Shown here: piece by piece, positions 18,251-29,431 of the stretch
How the letters are laid out: every line of letters begins with the position of its first letter
How positions within the stretch are numbered: the first letter of the stretch is position 1
Assembly (NCBI GenBank): GCA_001305055.1
Contig: BBZX01000010.1
Coordinates: 1-64,000, forward strand
DNA length: 64,000 nucleotides
Direction: 5' to 3'
DNA from: Clostridia bacterium UC5.1-1C12
GTDB taxonomy: Bacteria; Bacillota_I; Bacilli_A; Erysipelotrichales; Erysipelotrichaceae
The notes under the pieces: generated by a model
Told to the model about the DNA's origin: nothing
What the model saw: the letters and a program-made list of their open reading frames with translations, nothing else
Database searches by the model: none
Program-made: the position numbers and the translations under genes

Positions 18251-21200
18251 TTAAGCCTCCTTACCAAAAATGAAATCATAAAGTGTTTGATATAAGCGTT
18301 CAGGCTCAATTGGCTTTGCAAGATGAGCATTCATCCCTGCCGCTTTGCTTTTCTCAATATCATCATCAAATGCATTCGCAGTCATGGCAATGATCGGTAT
18401 TGAAGATGCATCCTGATTACTTAAATGACGAATATTCATTGATGCACTTAAACCATCCATCAACGGCATACGAATATCCATCAGGATTGCATCATAATAT
18501 CCAGCTTCTGATTTACTGAATTTCTCCATCGCCCGCAGCCCATTTTCAGCTGTTTCAACCATAAATCCCTTATCTTCCAGCAGCATAACAGCTACCTCAG
18601 TATTAATTACATTGTCCTCAACAAGCAGAACCCGTTTGCCTGTGAAAACATAATCCTGAGTGACCGACGATGTTTCTTTTTCTTCTTTTTCACCTAATAC
18701 TCTTGAGAAAGCTGAAATCAACGAAGATTTAAACATCGGCTTACTCATTAATAGATTTACGCCGGCCAGCTTCGCTTCATGCTCAATAGCAATCCAATCA
18801 TAAGCTGTCATAATAATGATCGTCACGTCCGGGCCAACGATTTCACGTATCCTTTTGGCTGTTTCAATACCATCCATTTCCGGCATTTTCCAGTCAATAA
18901 GAATCATTTCATAATATTTACTGCTTCCCCAAAGATGCTTCACCCGATCAATCGCTTTACGGCCGCTGTCTACCCATTCAGCTTTGATGCCGATTTCTTC
19001 AAGGGTCATAACCGCACTTTCACAAACCGCCACATCATCATCTACGACTAATGTTTTCAGGTGTGAGAAATTATAATGGATCTTCTTTTGATTATGACGA
19101 AGCTTCTCTTCTTCAGTAATTCCTAATTTCACATCGACTGTGAATTCTGAACCTATACCTCTGATTGAACGGGCAGTAATTTTGCCATCCATCATATCAA
19201 CGATATTCTTTGAAATCGCAAGACCAAGACCCGTACCGCCATAAAGTGCAGTTGTACCGGTGCTTTCCTGAGCGAATGGTTCAAAAATATGCGGCAGGAA
19301 GCTTTCATCCATACCCACTCCGGTATCATTCACAATGAATCGCAGCACAGCAGCATTCTTCGTTTTACGATGCTGAGCAGCTGAGAAGGTAACCTTGCCT
19401 CCCTCATTGGTAAACTTTATCGCATTACTTAAAATATTGATTAAAACCTGCTGAAGCTTCATTGCATCACCCATGTAATAATCATCAAGTGTTGGATCAA
19501 CGATACATTCATAGTCAACACCCTTAGCCGCTGCCTGTGCATAACAAATTGAATTTATACCATTTAAGAACTCTTCTGTTGGTATCTTTTCGTTTTTAAG
19601 CAGCATCTTTCCGCTTTCGATTCGGCTCATATCTAAAATGTCATTAATCAGTGATAATAAGAAGCGGGAAGAAATGCCGATTTTAGAAATACAATCCTGA
19701 ACCTGCTCATCATCACCGATCGAACGGGCTGCAATGGTACTCATGCCAATGATTGCATTCATCGGTGTTCTAATTTCATGAGACATGCGTGAAAGGAAGT
19801 CCGTCTTAGCGGCATTAGCCTGTTCAGCTGCCACCAATGCAGCTGCTAATTCAGCTTTCTGCTTCTGTTCCTTGCGCACCACATCTGTGACATCCGTTCT
19901 CGCCATACAGACACGGCCAAGCTCTTTATTAATATAAAACACTTGAAAACGTTTCACTAAAGGAATATTTTCTTTATTGTTCATTTCAATAACGAAAGTA
20001 TAGACATCCTGCTTTTCCAGCTGAGTTTTCATATACTCAAAATCAAGCTTTTCAAGATATTCCTGACTTGCTTTCTCATTCATGCTGCACTTAGCTAAAT
20101 CATGAATATTTTTTGAAAATCTCCCTTAGGCTGCAGCATATTTTCAGGCTTTTTAGTGAATGAAACCATTTGATAAGTACCCTGAATAATATCAATATCG
20201 ACAATCACATCATAATCTAAATCAGCTATCCGCTTCAGCAGCTGTTCCTGAAGCTTTTGTTTTGTTGTATCAAATGTATAGAAAAATATAATCAAATCAT
20301 CAGTTTCCGGATTCAGATAAGTTCTTAAATTGGTACTGACCCAAAATGTTGATCCATCATTGCGCCGGCGCAGATATTCAAACCGGTAATTCACTTTTCC
20401 ATTTTGATAATCCGCAAGAACCTTCTGACGATTTAATGTCTTTCGAATATGATCTCCGACGATCATATCAACAGCAGAAGCAGCCAGACTCTCAATCGTT
20501 TGATCATAAGTATCACCAACATGCGCTACAGTAACTTCAGAGGCGCCAAGATAATTTTCAATAACATTTTTAGTTACATTCATTCGTCCCTGAAGCGTCC
20601 CGCCTACTGAAGACAGCTCAGTAAAATAAGCCAGTTCTTCTTCATAAAGATCTCTTACTCTGGACTGTACTTTCTTTTCATCGGTTATATCAACAAACAC
20701 ACAATAGAAACATGGTTTATCTCCTTCAATAAAAAGCTGAGCTTTAATTGAAATCCATTTAATTGAACCATCTTTACAAATCAGACGATTTTCATTATGT
20801 ATCGTATTCCCATGGATAAGCTGATCATTTAAAATACCCTTCATAACTTTATAATCATCAGGGTAGATGACTGCCGACATTTTATTGCCCATCGCTTTAA
20901 ATTCTTCACGGGTATAGCCAAGAAAATCAAAAAGACCGTCATTGGCATCAATTACGGAATAATCATCATCAAAACGGCAGCGAAAAACAGCTCCCGGTAT
21001 ATTATTATATAGATTTAATATCTCTGCCTGTGCTCTTTTCTGTTCACTGATATCAATGCACACGGATACAATCGCATCTTTGCCATTTTCCGCTTTCACT
21101 TTTCGGCCGGTATCATGAACCCAAATATATGAGCCATCTTTTTTGCGCATTCGGTATTCTACTATATATTCATCCTTATAAGCTAATTGTTCGCTTACTT

Positions 21201-21840
21201 CCTGATCCACTCGCTGCCGGTCATCAGGATGCATACAATTAATAATTAAACCCTTAATATCCTCAATAAACTCGGTTTCATTCGCATAGCCTAAATAGTT
21301 CAGCATCCATTGATTAACAAAATAATATGGGAAATCAGGCTCTACATAACCGCCCATCATCCCGCCGGCAATTGCATCGTTAAGCAGTTCCTGACGTTGT
21401 TTCATCGCATTCTCAATAACGATGGTATTCGGATAATGTTCATCCTGCTGCTGAGTTACGCTTGGTTCTGCGAAATGAAGATTACAGATCAGCCATTTCT
21501 CATTATCTTTACGCATTACAAATAAGCTGTTCAAATGCCACGCATAAACTGAATTTTTAAGAGTAAACTGAGCGGAAAGCGTATAAACCGTATCACTTAA
21601 CTGCCGATCATAAATAAATTCCAGCTCAACATGAAACGGCTCACTGATCTCCTTAATATCCTCAAGGATATAATTCATCATTTCGTCTTTGCCATCCGCG
21701 CATTCTTTTTCACTTGTACCGATGAACAGTACATCTTCACATAAGTAATTAGCTGCTTGATTTAGATTGCGTTCCTGAAACCAGGCAATACAAAATTTTA
21801 CAGCTGTCTGCTTGGCATCGACATTTCTCATTCCACTCAT
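18251..21840 (-). CDS. Hybrid sensor histidine kinase: NTF2-like, PAS repeats, kinase, two receivers (one frameshift)
   Basis: About 1190 residues. Order: an N-terminal SnoaL/NTF2-like domain (about 1-125), several PAS units (e.g. PDDRQRVDQEV with KKDGSYIWVHD; YPDDYKVMKG with KDGSIKWIS; RRRNDGSTFWVS), a HisKA helix with phospho-acceptor FLSRMSHEIRTPMNAIIGMS, a HATPase with NILSNAIKFT and GGTGLGLAIS, and two receivers with aspartates in LIDWKMPEMDG and LMDIRMPLMDG. No membrane segment or signal peptide is seen, so sensing is likely cytosolic. A base is missing in the A run near 20100. The ATG at 21840 overlaps the stop of the preceding signalling gene. A downstream HPt gene completes the relay. 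Confidence 0.87.
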
Positions 21841-24419
21841 CCTTCTTTCCAAAAACAACAGCTGCCCCTGTTTTCCTTTTTAGCCTGAAGCAGTGCCTGA
21901 TCCGCTTTTTCCAAAACATCACTAAAAATATCCAGCTCTTCCATAACGGCAGCACCCGCTGAACATGACCATGAGTATTCATTTTTAATACACTTGTTAT
22001 TACTTGCAGTACAGATTTCATGACCCAGCTTTTCAATACCTTCAGCGGATGTCTGAGTAGCCACGATGACAAATTCATCGCCGCTGATTCTTGCCAGTAA
22101 ATCCTTCTCGCTTGTACAAGCTCGAAGGATCATACTGAACTGTGTCAATTCCTGATCACCTGCGCGATGCCCGCACTCATCATTGTTATTATTAAGATCA
22201 TCAAGATCAAAAATGAATATCGCTGCAGGTAAATCTTTTTTATTTAAGCTGCAGACTGCATTTTCAAGTCCATGACGATTTAACAAGCCTGTAAGATGAT
22301 CCTTATAAACGGTTTCCTGCAGCTCTAGAATTTTACGCTGAGCCGCCGCGTCACGAACTGAACGCTGTACACGTTTTAATAAACTGTCCATATTATGAGG
22401 CTTAGCAATATAATCATCAGCACCGCTGTCCAGTGCCCGGCTTTCTAAATCAGCATTAGCAGCCGCGGATGCGATGACCGGCAGATTCCAATAATGCTTT
22501 TCACTCTGTATAAAATTAATGATTTTAAATCCGTCATCATCCGGCAAAGTTAAAGAGACTACAAGACCTGCCGTATTCGGATGATCTTCAAGATAAGCAA
22601 AAGTCTCTGTACTATTATTTGTATCAACGATCTGATAAGAACCGCGCAGTGTTTTTCGCACATTCTCACAGTATGTTTTATCTTCATCAGCAATCAGCAG
22701 TACCGGCAGCTCAGTCAATATTTCACAGACATCGTCCAGTTCACTTTCGGCATTTTTCCGGCTATCTGCAGATAAAAGCTTTTCAAATTCAAGTTTTGGT
22801 AAAGGCCGTGCAAAATAATAGCCCTGCACATAGTCACAGCCTATTTCACTTAAACGATTCAGCTGATCCTTTGTTTCAACACCCTCAGCCACAACACTGA
22901 CATGCATCCAACGAGCCAGATCAATAATAAATTGCAGAATCCCCTGACTGTTTGGCTTTGCCGTTTCATTCTGGATAAATTTCATATCCAGCTTTAAAAT
23001 ATCGATCGGCATTTCATTCAGCATATTCAAAGAAGAATAACCGCTGCCAAAATCATCCATTTCGATAATAAAGCCTAACTCACGCAAATGTGTCACAGTA
23101 TCAATGATCTGTTTGGGATTTTCTGTATAGGCGCTCTCTGTAATTTCTAAATGCAGACGTGAAGGCGCTAAGCCATACTTATTAATAATTTTAATTAAAA
23201 TATCTGCCAGATCGGCATTATAAATATCTGCTCTTGATACATTGACCGATACTGAAATCGGAGTAAAACCTCGATCATCCCATTCCTTAATCAATGCGCA
23301 TGTTTTATCCCACACATATTGATCCAGTTTCGTAATAAAACCATTTTTTTCGAATAAAGGTATAAATTTATCAGGCGGCTGAAAACCAAGCTCAGGATGA
23401 ATCCAGCGCACTAACGCTTCCGCGCCGACTAAATTTTCATCCTTGATTCGATACTTAGGCTGTAAATAAACCAAGAACTGTTCTTTTGCCAAAGCATCTT
23501 CCATACTGTCGGTAATTGCCTGATCCTTTAATAATTCATTCCGCAGCTTATCATCATACACAGCAAAATATTTGCCATACTGTCCTTTGATGCTGTGGGC
23601 AGCTAATAGCGCGCGGTCACACATCTGTTCAACCGAAACACTGATATCTTCAATATAATAAATACCCCACTTCATCACGATATTGCGTACTTCTAAAAAA
23701 TTATTTACCTCAGCGCTGATTTCACTGAATAAATCATTGGTATAAATACTGTTATGTTCTAAAAGACACGCAAAACGATCGGAATTAAGCCGTCCGCAGA
23801 TTCCGATATTATTCACTCTTGTTTTATACATATCAGCGATACCATGCAGCAGGCGGTCACCGGCGGGGATACCGAATACATCATTAATTAATTTAAAATT
23901 TTCAACATCCGAACAGATAATATCATATTTACGATCCGGATTACGCAGTAATATTTCTTTTACACGCTGATAAAAAATGCCTTGCTGTAAAGACCCGTCA
24001 GCTGATCATACTGTATCTGATTGATCATCGCTGCTGTTTCTCTAAGATTGATGATACTCGCAACACGATGCAGAATAATCTGGGGGTTTATATGGCTTCG
24101 CCACAAAATCCGTAGCACCATGGGATAATGCAGCAACCTCATCTGATTCGCCGTCATTTTGTGTTGTGACGATAACAGGAATAAAAGAATAAGAAGGATC
24201 GGCTTTCATGATAGAAAGAAAAGTATAGCCATCCATGACCGGCATGACAATATCTAAAAGGATCAGTGAAATTCCTTCGCCGTATTGTTTAAGCTTCTTT
24301 AATGCTTCTTCGCCATTCTCCGCTTCCAGTACATCATAATTGGAATCAAGTATCTGACAAAGCAAGCTTCGATTCAGCTCATTATCTTCGACAACCAAGA
24401 CCTTCCTTCTTGAAAACAT
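21837..24419 (-). CDS. Five-domain regulator REC-GGDEF-EAL-REC-GGDEF (frameshifted)
   Basis: About 860 residues. An N-terminal receiver (KVLVVEDNELNR, LLDIVMPVMDGY) leads to a degenerate GGDEF domain (NSDRF in place of the signature), an EAL domain with intact motifs (EALVRW, EITESAY, MDDFGSGYSSL, EGVET), a second receiver whose usual phospho-Asp region reads LVVSLTLPDDDG (probably not phosphorylated), and a C-terminal GGDEF with SGDEF, an accepted active variant. It could therefore both make and degrade c-di-GMP. Breaks lie near 24040 and 23840-23970. The start follows AAAGGGGGA. The stop overlaps the hybrid kinase start, linking both in one operon. Confidence 0.85.
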
Positions 24420-24765
24420 GCAATATCCCCCTTTGTTCCTTGAATTATACAGGATACTAGTACAAACGGATTTGAAGAAAAAAAAAGTTAACTTACCCAT
24501 GTCCATCAGCTGTCAATTTCCATGGTTCCGTATTAAATTCAGCGGCATTTCTTATATGGTCTAATTCTATCATAGAGCTGATAAAAAGGCAATTCCTTTC
24601 AAATCTTAAGCCTAAGCCCCTGACAGCCAGCTTTTTAAAAGATTGACCTGCATTTTTAAATGATTCAGTAAGAAAAAAGAGATGAAATAAATCACCTCTT
24701 ATAAGTTAATAAAAATATTACAATTTTGCTGCTTTATGAATGATTGAATCAGCATCACTCTATAT
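24420..24765. other. Intergenic region upstream of the signalling cluster
   Basis: Apart from the tcdA terminator, this stretch should hold the promoter of the signalling cluster: a -10-like TATAAT lies about 25 bases before the start at 24419, without a clear -35 box. A TTGACA further upstream has no well-placed -10. I see no gene here. Confidence 0.4.
24678..24699 (-). terminator. Terminator after tcdA
   Basis: An 8-bp stem with one wobble (arms 24692-24699 and 24678-24684) is followed on the minus strand by TTTTTT. Confidence 0.65.
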
Positions 24766-25494
24766 TTATCGCTGCTTTTTCATAAGCTGCCGCACCACAT
24801 AACTGCCGGCACTTAATCCAGCGGCTGCCGGTACAAAGGATGTGCTTGCCGGCGGCATTTTCTCTTTTCGCGTCTTGCCTTCTTCATTGATCACCCGAGT
24901 TTGGGTAATCGGCAGTTCTTTTGAAAAGATTACCGGTATTTTACCTTTAATTCGGCGTTTGCGGACTATATTGCGCATAACCTTTGCCAGCGGATCATTT
25001 GCGGTCTTCATTAAATCACAGATTTCAATCTTTGTAGGATCAAATCGGTTGGCCATACCCATACTTGAAATAAAGGGTATATTTCTTGCTTTACATGCTT
25101 CAATCAGATCTGCTTTGCTGGTAATTGTATCGATACAGTCGATGACAAAATCAATCGGCTGATCAAAAATTTCATCATTGACGGCCGCTGAGTAGAATAA
25201 GGGTTTTTCAATGACCTTACAATCCCGGTTAAAAGAATGAATCCGCTCAGCCATCACCTGCGTTTTGGCTTTTCCGATAGTAGTATAGACGGCATGAATC
25301 TGACGATTCAAATTACTTTCAGCAACTGTATCCGCATCGACCAGAATCAATGTGCCGATGCCTGAACGTGCCAGACTTTCCGCGGCAAATGAGCCGACAC
25401 CGCCGACACCGGCGATTAATACACAAGCATCATTTAAAGTTTTAATACCCGCTTCGCCGATCAGCAGTTCTACCCGCTGCAGGGCCTCATTCAT
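24766..25494 (-). CDS. tcdA: tRNA threonylcarbamoyladenosine dehydratase (ThiF/E1-like)
   Basis: TcdA uses ATP to cyclise the t6A37 modification of tRNA. The 242-residue protein has the nucleotide-binding GVGGVGSFAAESLARSG, VDADTVAESNLNRQ, DCIDTITSKADL and the C-terminal RKRRIKGKIPVIFS and VPAAAGLSAGSYVVRQL blocks typical of TcdA/CsdL rather than ThiF. The frame is intact and the length normal. It follows the phosphoesterase region in the same direction and has its own terminator. Confidence 0.88.
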   Translation of the reverse strand: MNEALQRVELLIGEAGIKTLNDACVLIAGVGGVGSFAAESLARSGIGTLILVDADTVAESNLNRQIHAVYTTIGKAKTQVMAERIHSFNRDCKVIEKPLFYSAAVNDEIFDQPIDFVIDCIDTITSKADLIEACKARNIPFISSMGMANRFDPTKIEICDLMKTANDPLAKVMRNIVRKRRIKGKIPVIFSKELPITQTRVINEEGKTRKEKMPPASTSFVPAAAGLSAGSYVVRQLMKKQR

Positions 25495-25558
25495 TTAACG
25501 GTTTCCTTTCTTCTTCAAATTGGCTAACAGCCATGCTAACGCATTTAATAATCGTGTG

Positions 25559-26423
25559 CTATTGTTCATCTTCAATCCTCCAATATATAACATGTTTCGG
25601 CAATTTCTGCTTGGCATCTAAAATATGCTTCCATTGATAATTATATCCAAGTGATACATTAACAATACGAATACCTTCAATTTCTTTTGACATCCGCATA
25701 TGTGAATGCGCGCAGATATTCAACTCTACATCATATTTCTTAAACAATTCTAAAAAGCGGCTGCTGCCTAAATAATTGGCGGCAGTGTTAAAATAAGGGA
25801 GCCGCCATTTTTAATACATTGCGGACTTGGCAGCATATGTGTGACAACCATAATTTTCTTGTTGGTTTTTTCAGCTTCCGCCAGAAGTCTTTCCAAACGG
25901 TCAAGACTTTCCTGAGTGCGTGCCACATCAAGTCTTTCATCAACAATATTCCCGTCGATAAATTTACGGTCAGGCCAGCGGATAAGCGAAACCTTTTCTT
26001 GCTGAGCTTTTGATAATCAAGATCCGGATAGCTCGGGTCAAAGGAAAAATCATACCAACCGCATTCACCAAGAATGATCCAGTTCTTTGTTTCAATTGAA
26101 TGTATTGCCAGACTTGTCTCATCCTGCATCAGCCGTTCAAAATAATGCTGTGATTCTTCCATGGTCTGGATGCGCTCACCCGCCAGATTCTTTTTCAGTT
26201 CACAATAGAGTTCATGATTGCCTGGAATCTGCATCACCTTCGCACGGCATGTTTTCTGCAGCTGACGATAAAAATACAAAGTCTTTATTGCTCCGGTAGA
26301 TGTATCACCGGCAAAGATCAGAATATCGATCTTATTATCTTCGCAAAAATCCGAAAAGCATTTAACAAAATCATGATGATGATTATAATCTTCATGTACA
26401 TCCGCAATAAATGCAATCCGCAT
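25559..26423 (-). CDS. Calcineurin-like metallophosphoesterase (frameshifted)
   Basis: The protein of about 285 residues starts MRIAFIADVHEDYNHH (metal ligands D and H), has IFAGDTSTG (bridging Asp), PGNHELY, a late VTHMLPS (out of frame) and AHSHMR (the final metal histidines). It should hydrolyse a phosphoester, but the substrate is unknown. The frame breaks near 26000 and 25785. I use the ATG at 26423, preceded by AAGGAAG. It lies between miaA and tcdA. Confidence 0.78.
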
Positions 26424-26502
26424 GCAATCACTTCCTTTGCAATATAATATACCACAAATCAGCAAAATGGTCGAATTATGACACTTTTGATAGGATAACC
26501 AC

Positions 26503-26525
26503 AAGGAAAAAGGGCTGTCAGCCCT
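26503..26525 (-). terminator. Terminator after miaA
   Basis: AGGGCT pairs with AGCCCT around GAC (26511-26525) and is followed on the minus strand by TTTTTCC. It ends the mutS-mutL-miaA run. Confidence 0.75.
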
Positions 26526-26538
26526 ATGCTTATATTGC

Positions 26539-27462
26539 TTAACCCTTATTCCCTAACCATTCTTTCACTCTGGCAAACAGCTGCTCATGCCACTCTTCAT
26601 CACTGATATCAAACCATTCCACATGCATCTGATTGTTGAACCATGTATACTGCCGCTTAGCAAATTGTCTGGAGTTCTTTTTGATTAATTCCGCCGTTTC
26701 TTCCACTGTCTGATTTCCCAGGAAATACTGCTTCCATTCTTTATATCCAATCCCCTGCATACTTTGTAAATCCCAAACTGATTCATCATGAGGCTCAATC
26801 AGCTTACGAATTTCTTCCTCAAGCCCATCAGCAATCATTTTATCTACACGCAGATTAATGCGGCAGTATAATTCATCACGATCACAGGTTAAACCAAGTA
26901 CCAGTGCATCATAGACTGGTTTATGCTGCTGCTGCTGCTCCGCATCGCTTTTTCTCTGACCGAGATGGGCGCGCATCAGTGCTCGTTCTACCCGTTTGCG
27001 ATTGTTTTTATGAATCGTTTCGCATGCCTTTGGGTCTGCAAGTAAAAGCATATGATAAACCTCATCATTACTGCGTTCTTTTAAAAATGCACTGAATTCT
27101 TCATCAATTTCTTCTTCATGAAACTCATAATCATAATAAAGTGATTTCAAATATAAGCCAGTGCCGCCGACAATGATTGGCAGCTTACTGCGCTGAGTCA
27201 TTGAATGAATTGCCTTGCGCGCTTCACTTTGAAAAATCATCACATTATATTCTTCATCAAAGTCGTAACAATCAACCAATCCATGGACAATGCCGTCAGC
27301 TTCTTCTTCACTAACCTTAGCGGTACCGATACTCATGCCGCGATAAACCTGCATGGAGTCACCGCTGATAATTTCACCATTGAAATATTTTGCTAATTCA
27401 ATGCTGCATTTTGTTTTGCCGACACCGGTCGGTCCTGCTAATATCAATATTTTTTCCATCAT
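26539..27462 (-). CDS. miaA: tRNA dimethylallyltransferase
   Basis: MiaA adds the dimethylallyl group to A37 of tRNAs that read UNN codons. The 307-residue protein has the P-loop LAGPTGVGKTK, the DSMQVYRGM motif, VGGTGLYLKSL and the catalytic-site block KKNSRQFAKRQYTWF near the C-terminus. The frame is intact. The ATG lies directly after the mutL stop (TAAATG), so translation is coupled, as is common for mutL-miaA. Confidence 0.95.
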   Translation of the reverse strand: MMEKILILAGPTGVGKTKCSIELAKYFNGEIISGDSMQVYRGMSIGTAKVSEEEADGIVHGLVDCYDFDEEYNVMIFQSEARKAIHSMTQRSKLPIIVGGTGLYLKSLYYDYEFHEEEIDEEFSAFLKERSNDEVYHMLLLADPKACETIHKNNRKRVERALMRAHLGQRKSDAEQQQQHKPVYDALVLGLTCDRDELYCRINLRVDKMIADGLEEEIRKLIEPHDESVWDLQSMQGIGYKEWKQYFLGNQTVEETAELIKKNSRQFAKRQYTWFNNQMHVEWFDISDEEWHEQLFARVKEWLGNKG

Positions 27463-29418
27463 TTATCCTACCCGGTAAAAGTCCTTTTCCAACTGAGAGT
27501 CGGTAATGCAGATCATTGTAGGACGGCCGTGCGGACAGTGGAACGGCTGTTCACATTTTTTTAAATCCTCAATGACCTGACGCATTTCATCCATGGTCAG
27601 AGCCCGGTTAAATCGAATACTTGAATGACATGCCAAGGAAGCCAGCGCAGATTTGCGCAGCTTCGCTTCTGATATTTCATTGTTTTTTAAAAACAAATCA
27701 ACTAGGTCATAGACAAAAGAATTCAAATTTGTATTCTTAAGCCATAGCGGTATTTCACGAAGGATCACACTGTCTTCACCAAACAATTCCAACTCGATAT
27801 GCATCGGTGAAAGCATCGCATTGATCTCTTCAAGCTGGACAATGGCAGCCGGTGTTAATTTAATCGTTTCAGGTATTAAAAGCTGCTGCATCATGACATC
27901 CTTAGCGAAGATATTCTTTTTTAGCTGTTCATAATGATACTTCTCCTGCGCCGCGTGCTGATCAATAACGTACAAACCCTTTTCACCGGATGCCAGTATA
28001 TAACAATTATGGAATTGTCCGATAACGGTTAATTCAGGAAATGACTCATTGACCTTATCAACCTGTTTAACAAGATCTTCCTGACTAGGAATGCAGGCGT
28101 CTTTTTCCGGTTCGGGCAAAGGCTTTGAAATCGGATCGGCTTGCAAAGCTCCGCCTTTTTCTCAAACTGCTGAAGCGGCACAAAGATGGAGGCTGATTCT
28201 TTTAACATTGGCTGAACAGGCCTTGGAGTTGAATCCTTTGGTACCATGGTCTTACTCTGAGTTTCATTTTTAGTTAAATCAGCTGTATAAATTGGATATG
28301 CCTCAGCCTCATTCATTTCGAAGCTATTCGCTAACTCTTTGTTTAATTGTACGGATTGTTCCTTTTTCTCATCGAAATCAAATTTAGGCATTTCCGCAAT
28401 GACTTTTTCTTTTACAGTTTTAATCTCACTGACTTGAAGTGCCTTTTTTAGCCCTTCGCTTAACGATAAATAAATCAGATTTTCACACTGTTTTTCTTTC
28501 GATAAACGAATTTCCCATTTTGAAGGATGCACGTTAACGTCAACCAGCTGCGCGTCCATTTCAATATTCAGCACAACGATCGGGAAACGATCGCTCGGCA
28601 AATAAGGGGCATAAGCATCTTGAATTGCTTTTTGAAGGCGCATCGAGCGCACCATTCGTTTATTAATATAGATCAGCATGTAATACTTAGTTGCCCGATT
28701 GAAATTAGGCTGTGCTGCATAACCTCTGATGGTATAGTCGGCATCACTGTTTTCAATATGAATGGCGCTTTCGCAAGATCACGGCCATAAATCTGCATTA
28801 ATACTTCCTGCAGATTGCCGCTGCCATTGGTTCTGAATGTCTCTACATCATTATGTACCAATCGAAAAGCAATATCCGGATTCGCAAAGGCAAATTTCTG
28901 AATAACATCAGAAATAAGTGAAAATTCATATTGCGGTGACTTCAAATGCTTAAATCTAGCCGGTGTTCTTTGAAATAGATCACGGATATCGATCTGTGTA
29001 CCCTTCGGTGCCGCAAAGCGTTCATGCATCAGCTGTTTGCCATAATGTACCTGAACCTTTGCCGATGAAGTGCCGTCACTTGTTAAAAGATCAACTGCCG
29101 CGACAGATGCGATTGAGGCAATGCCTCACCGCGAAAGCCCAAGGTATGGATATTCCACAGATCCTCATCTTTTTGAATCTTACTTGTCGCATGACGTTCA
29201 AAGGCCATGCGGGCATCTTCAAAATCCATACCGATACCATCATCAATAATTGTAATGCAGTCTAAACCACCATTAATGATTCTCACTTCAATCGATGAAG
29301 CTTTAGCATCAATCGAATTTTCAACGCATTCCTTAACAATACCCATCGGTCTTTCTACTACCTCACCGGCGGCAATCATATTCGTTAAATGCTCATTCAT
29401 CGTATGAATTCTTGCCAC
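27463..29418 (-). CDS. mutL: DNA mismatch repair protein MutL (three frameshifts)
   Basis: MutL links MutS to downstream repair. Four successive frames give one protein of about 650 residues: the GHKL ATPase (GEVVERPMGIVKECVENSIDA, DDGIGM, TLGFRGEAL), the middle ATPase part (KGTQIDIRDLFQRTPARFK, NKRMVRS), and a C-terminal domain with the endonuclease motif DQHAAQEKYHYE, so it should nick DNA like other non-methyl-directed MutL proteins. Breaks lie near 29120, 28675 and 28140. I choose the GTG at 29418, 8 bases after AGGAGG; the longer frame (to 29427) has no site. It follows mutS by 13 bp. Confidence 0.9.
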
Positions 29419-29431
29419 GTGAAACACCTCC

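Noticed and set aside
28029..28679. Middle MutL pieces as separate small genes
   Set aside because: They join with neighbouring frames into one MutL of normal length, in the right domain order.
29411..29426. Half parS-like site at the mutL start (CACGTGAAACA)
   Set aside because: Only one half of the palindrome matches (about 11 of 16 bases); it overlaps the ribosome site and start codon, which explains the sequence.
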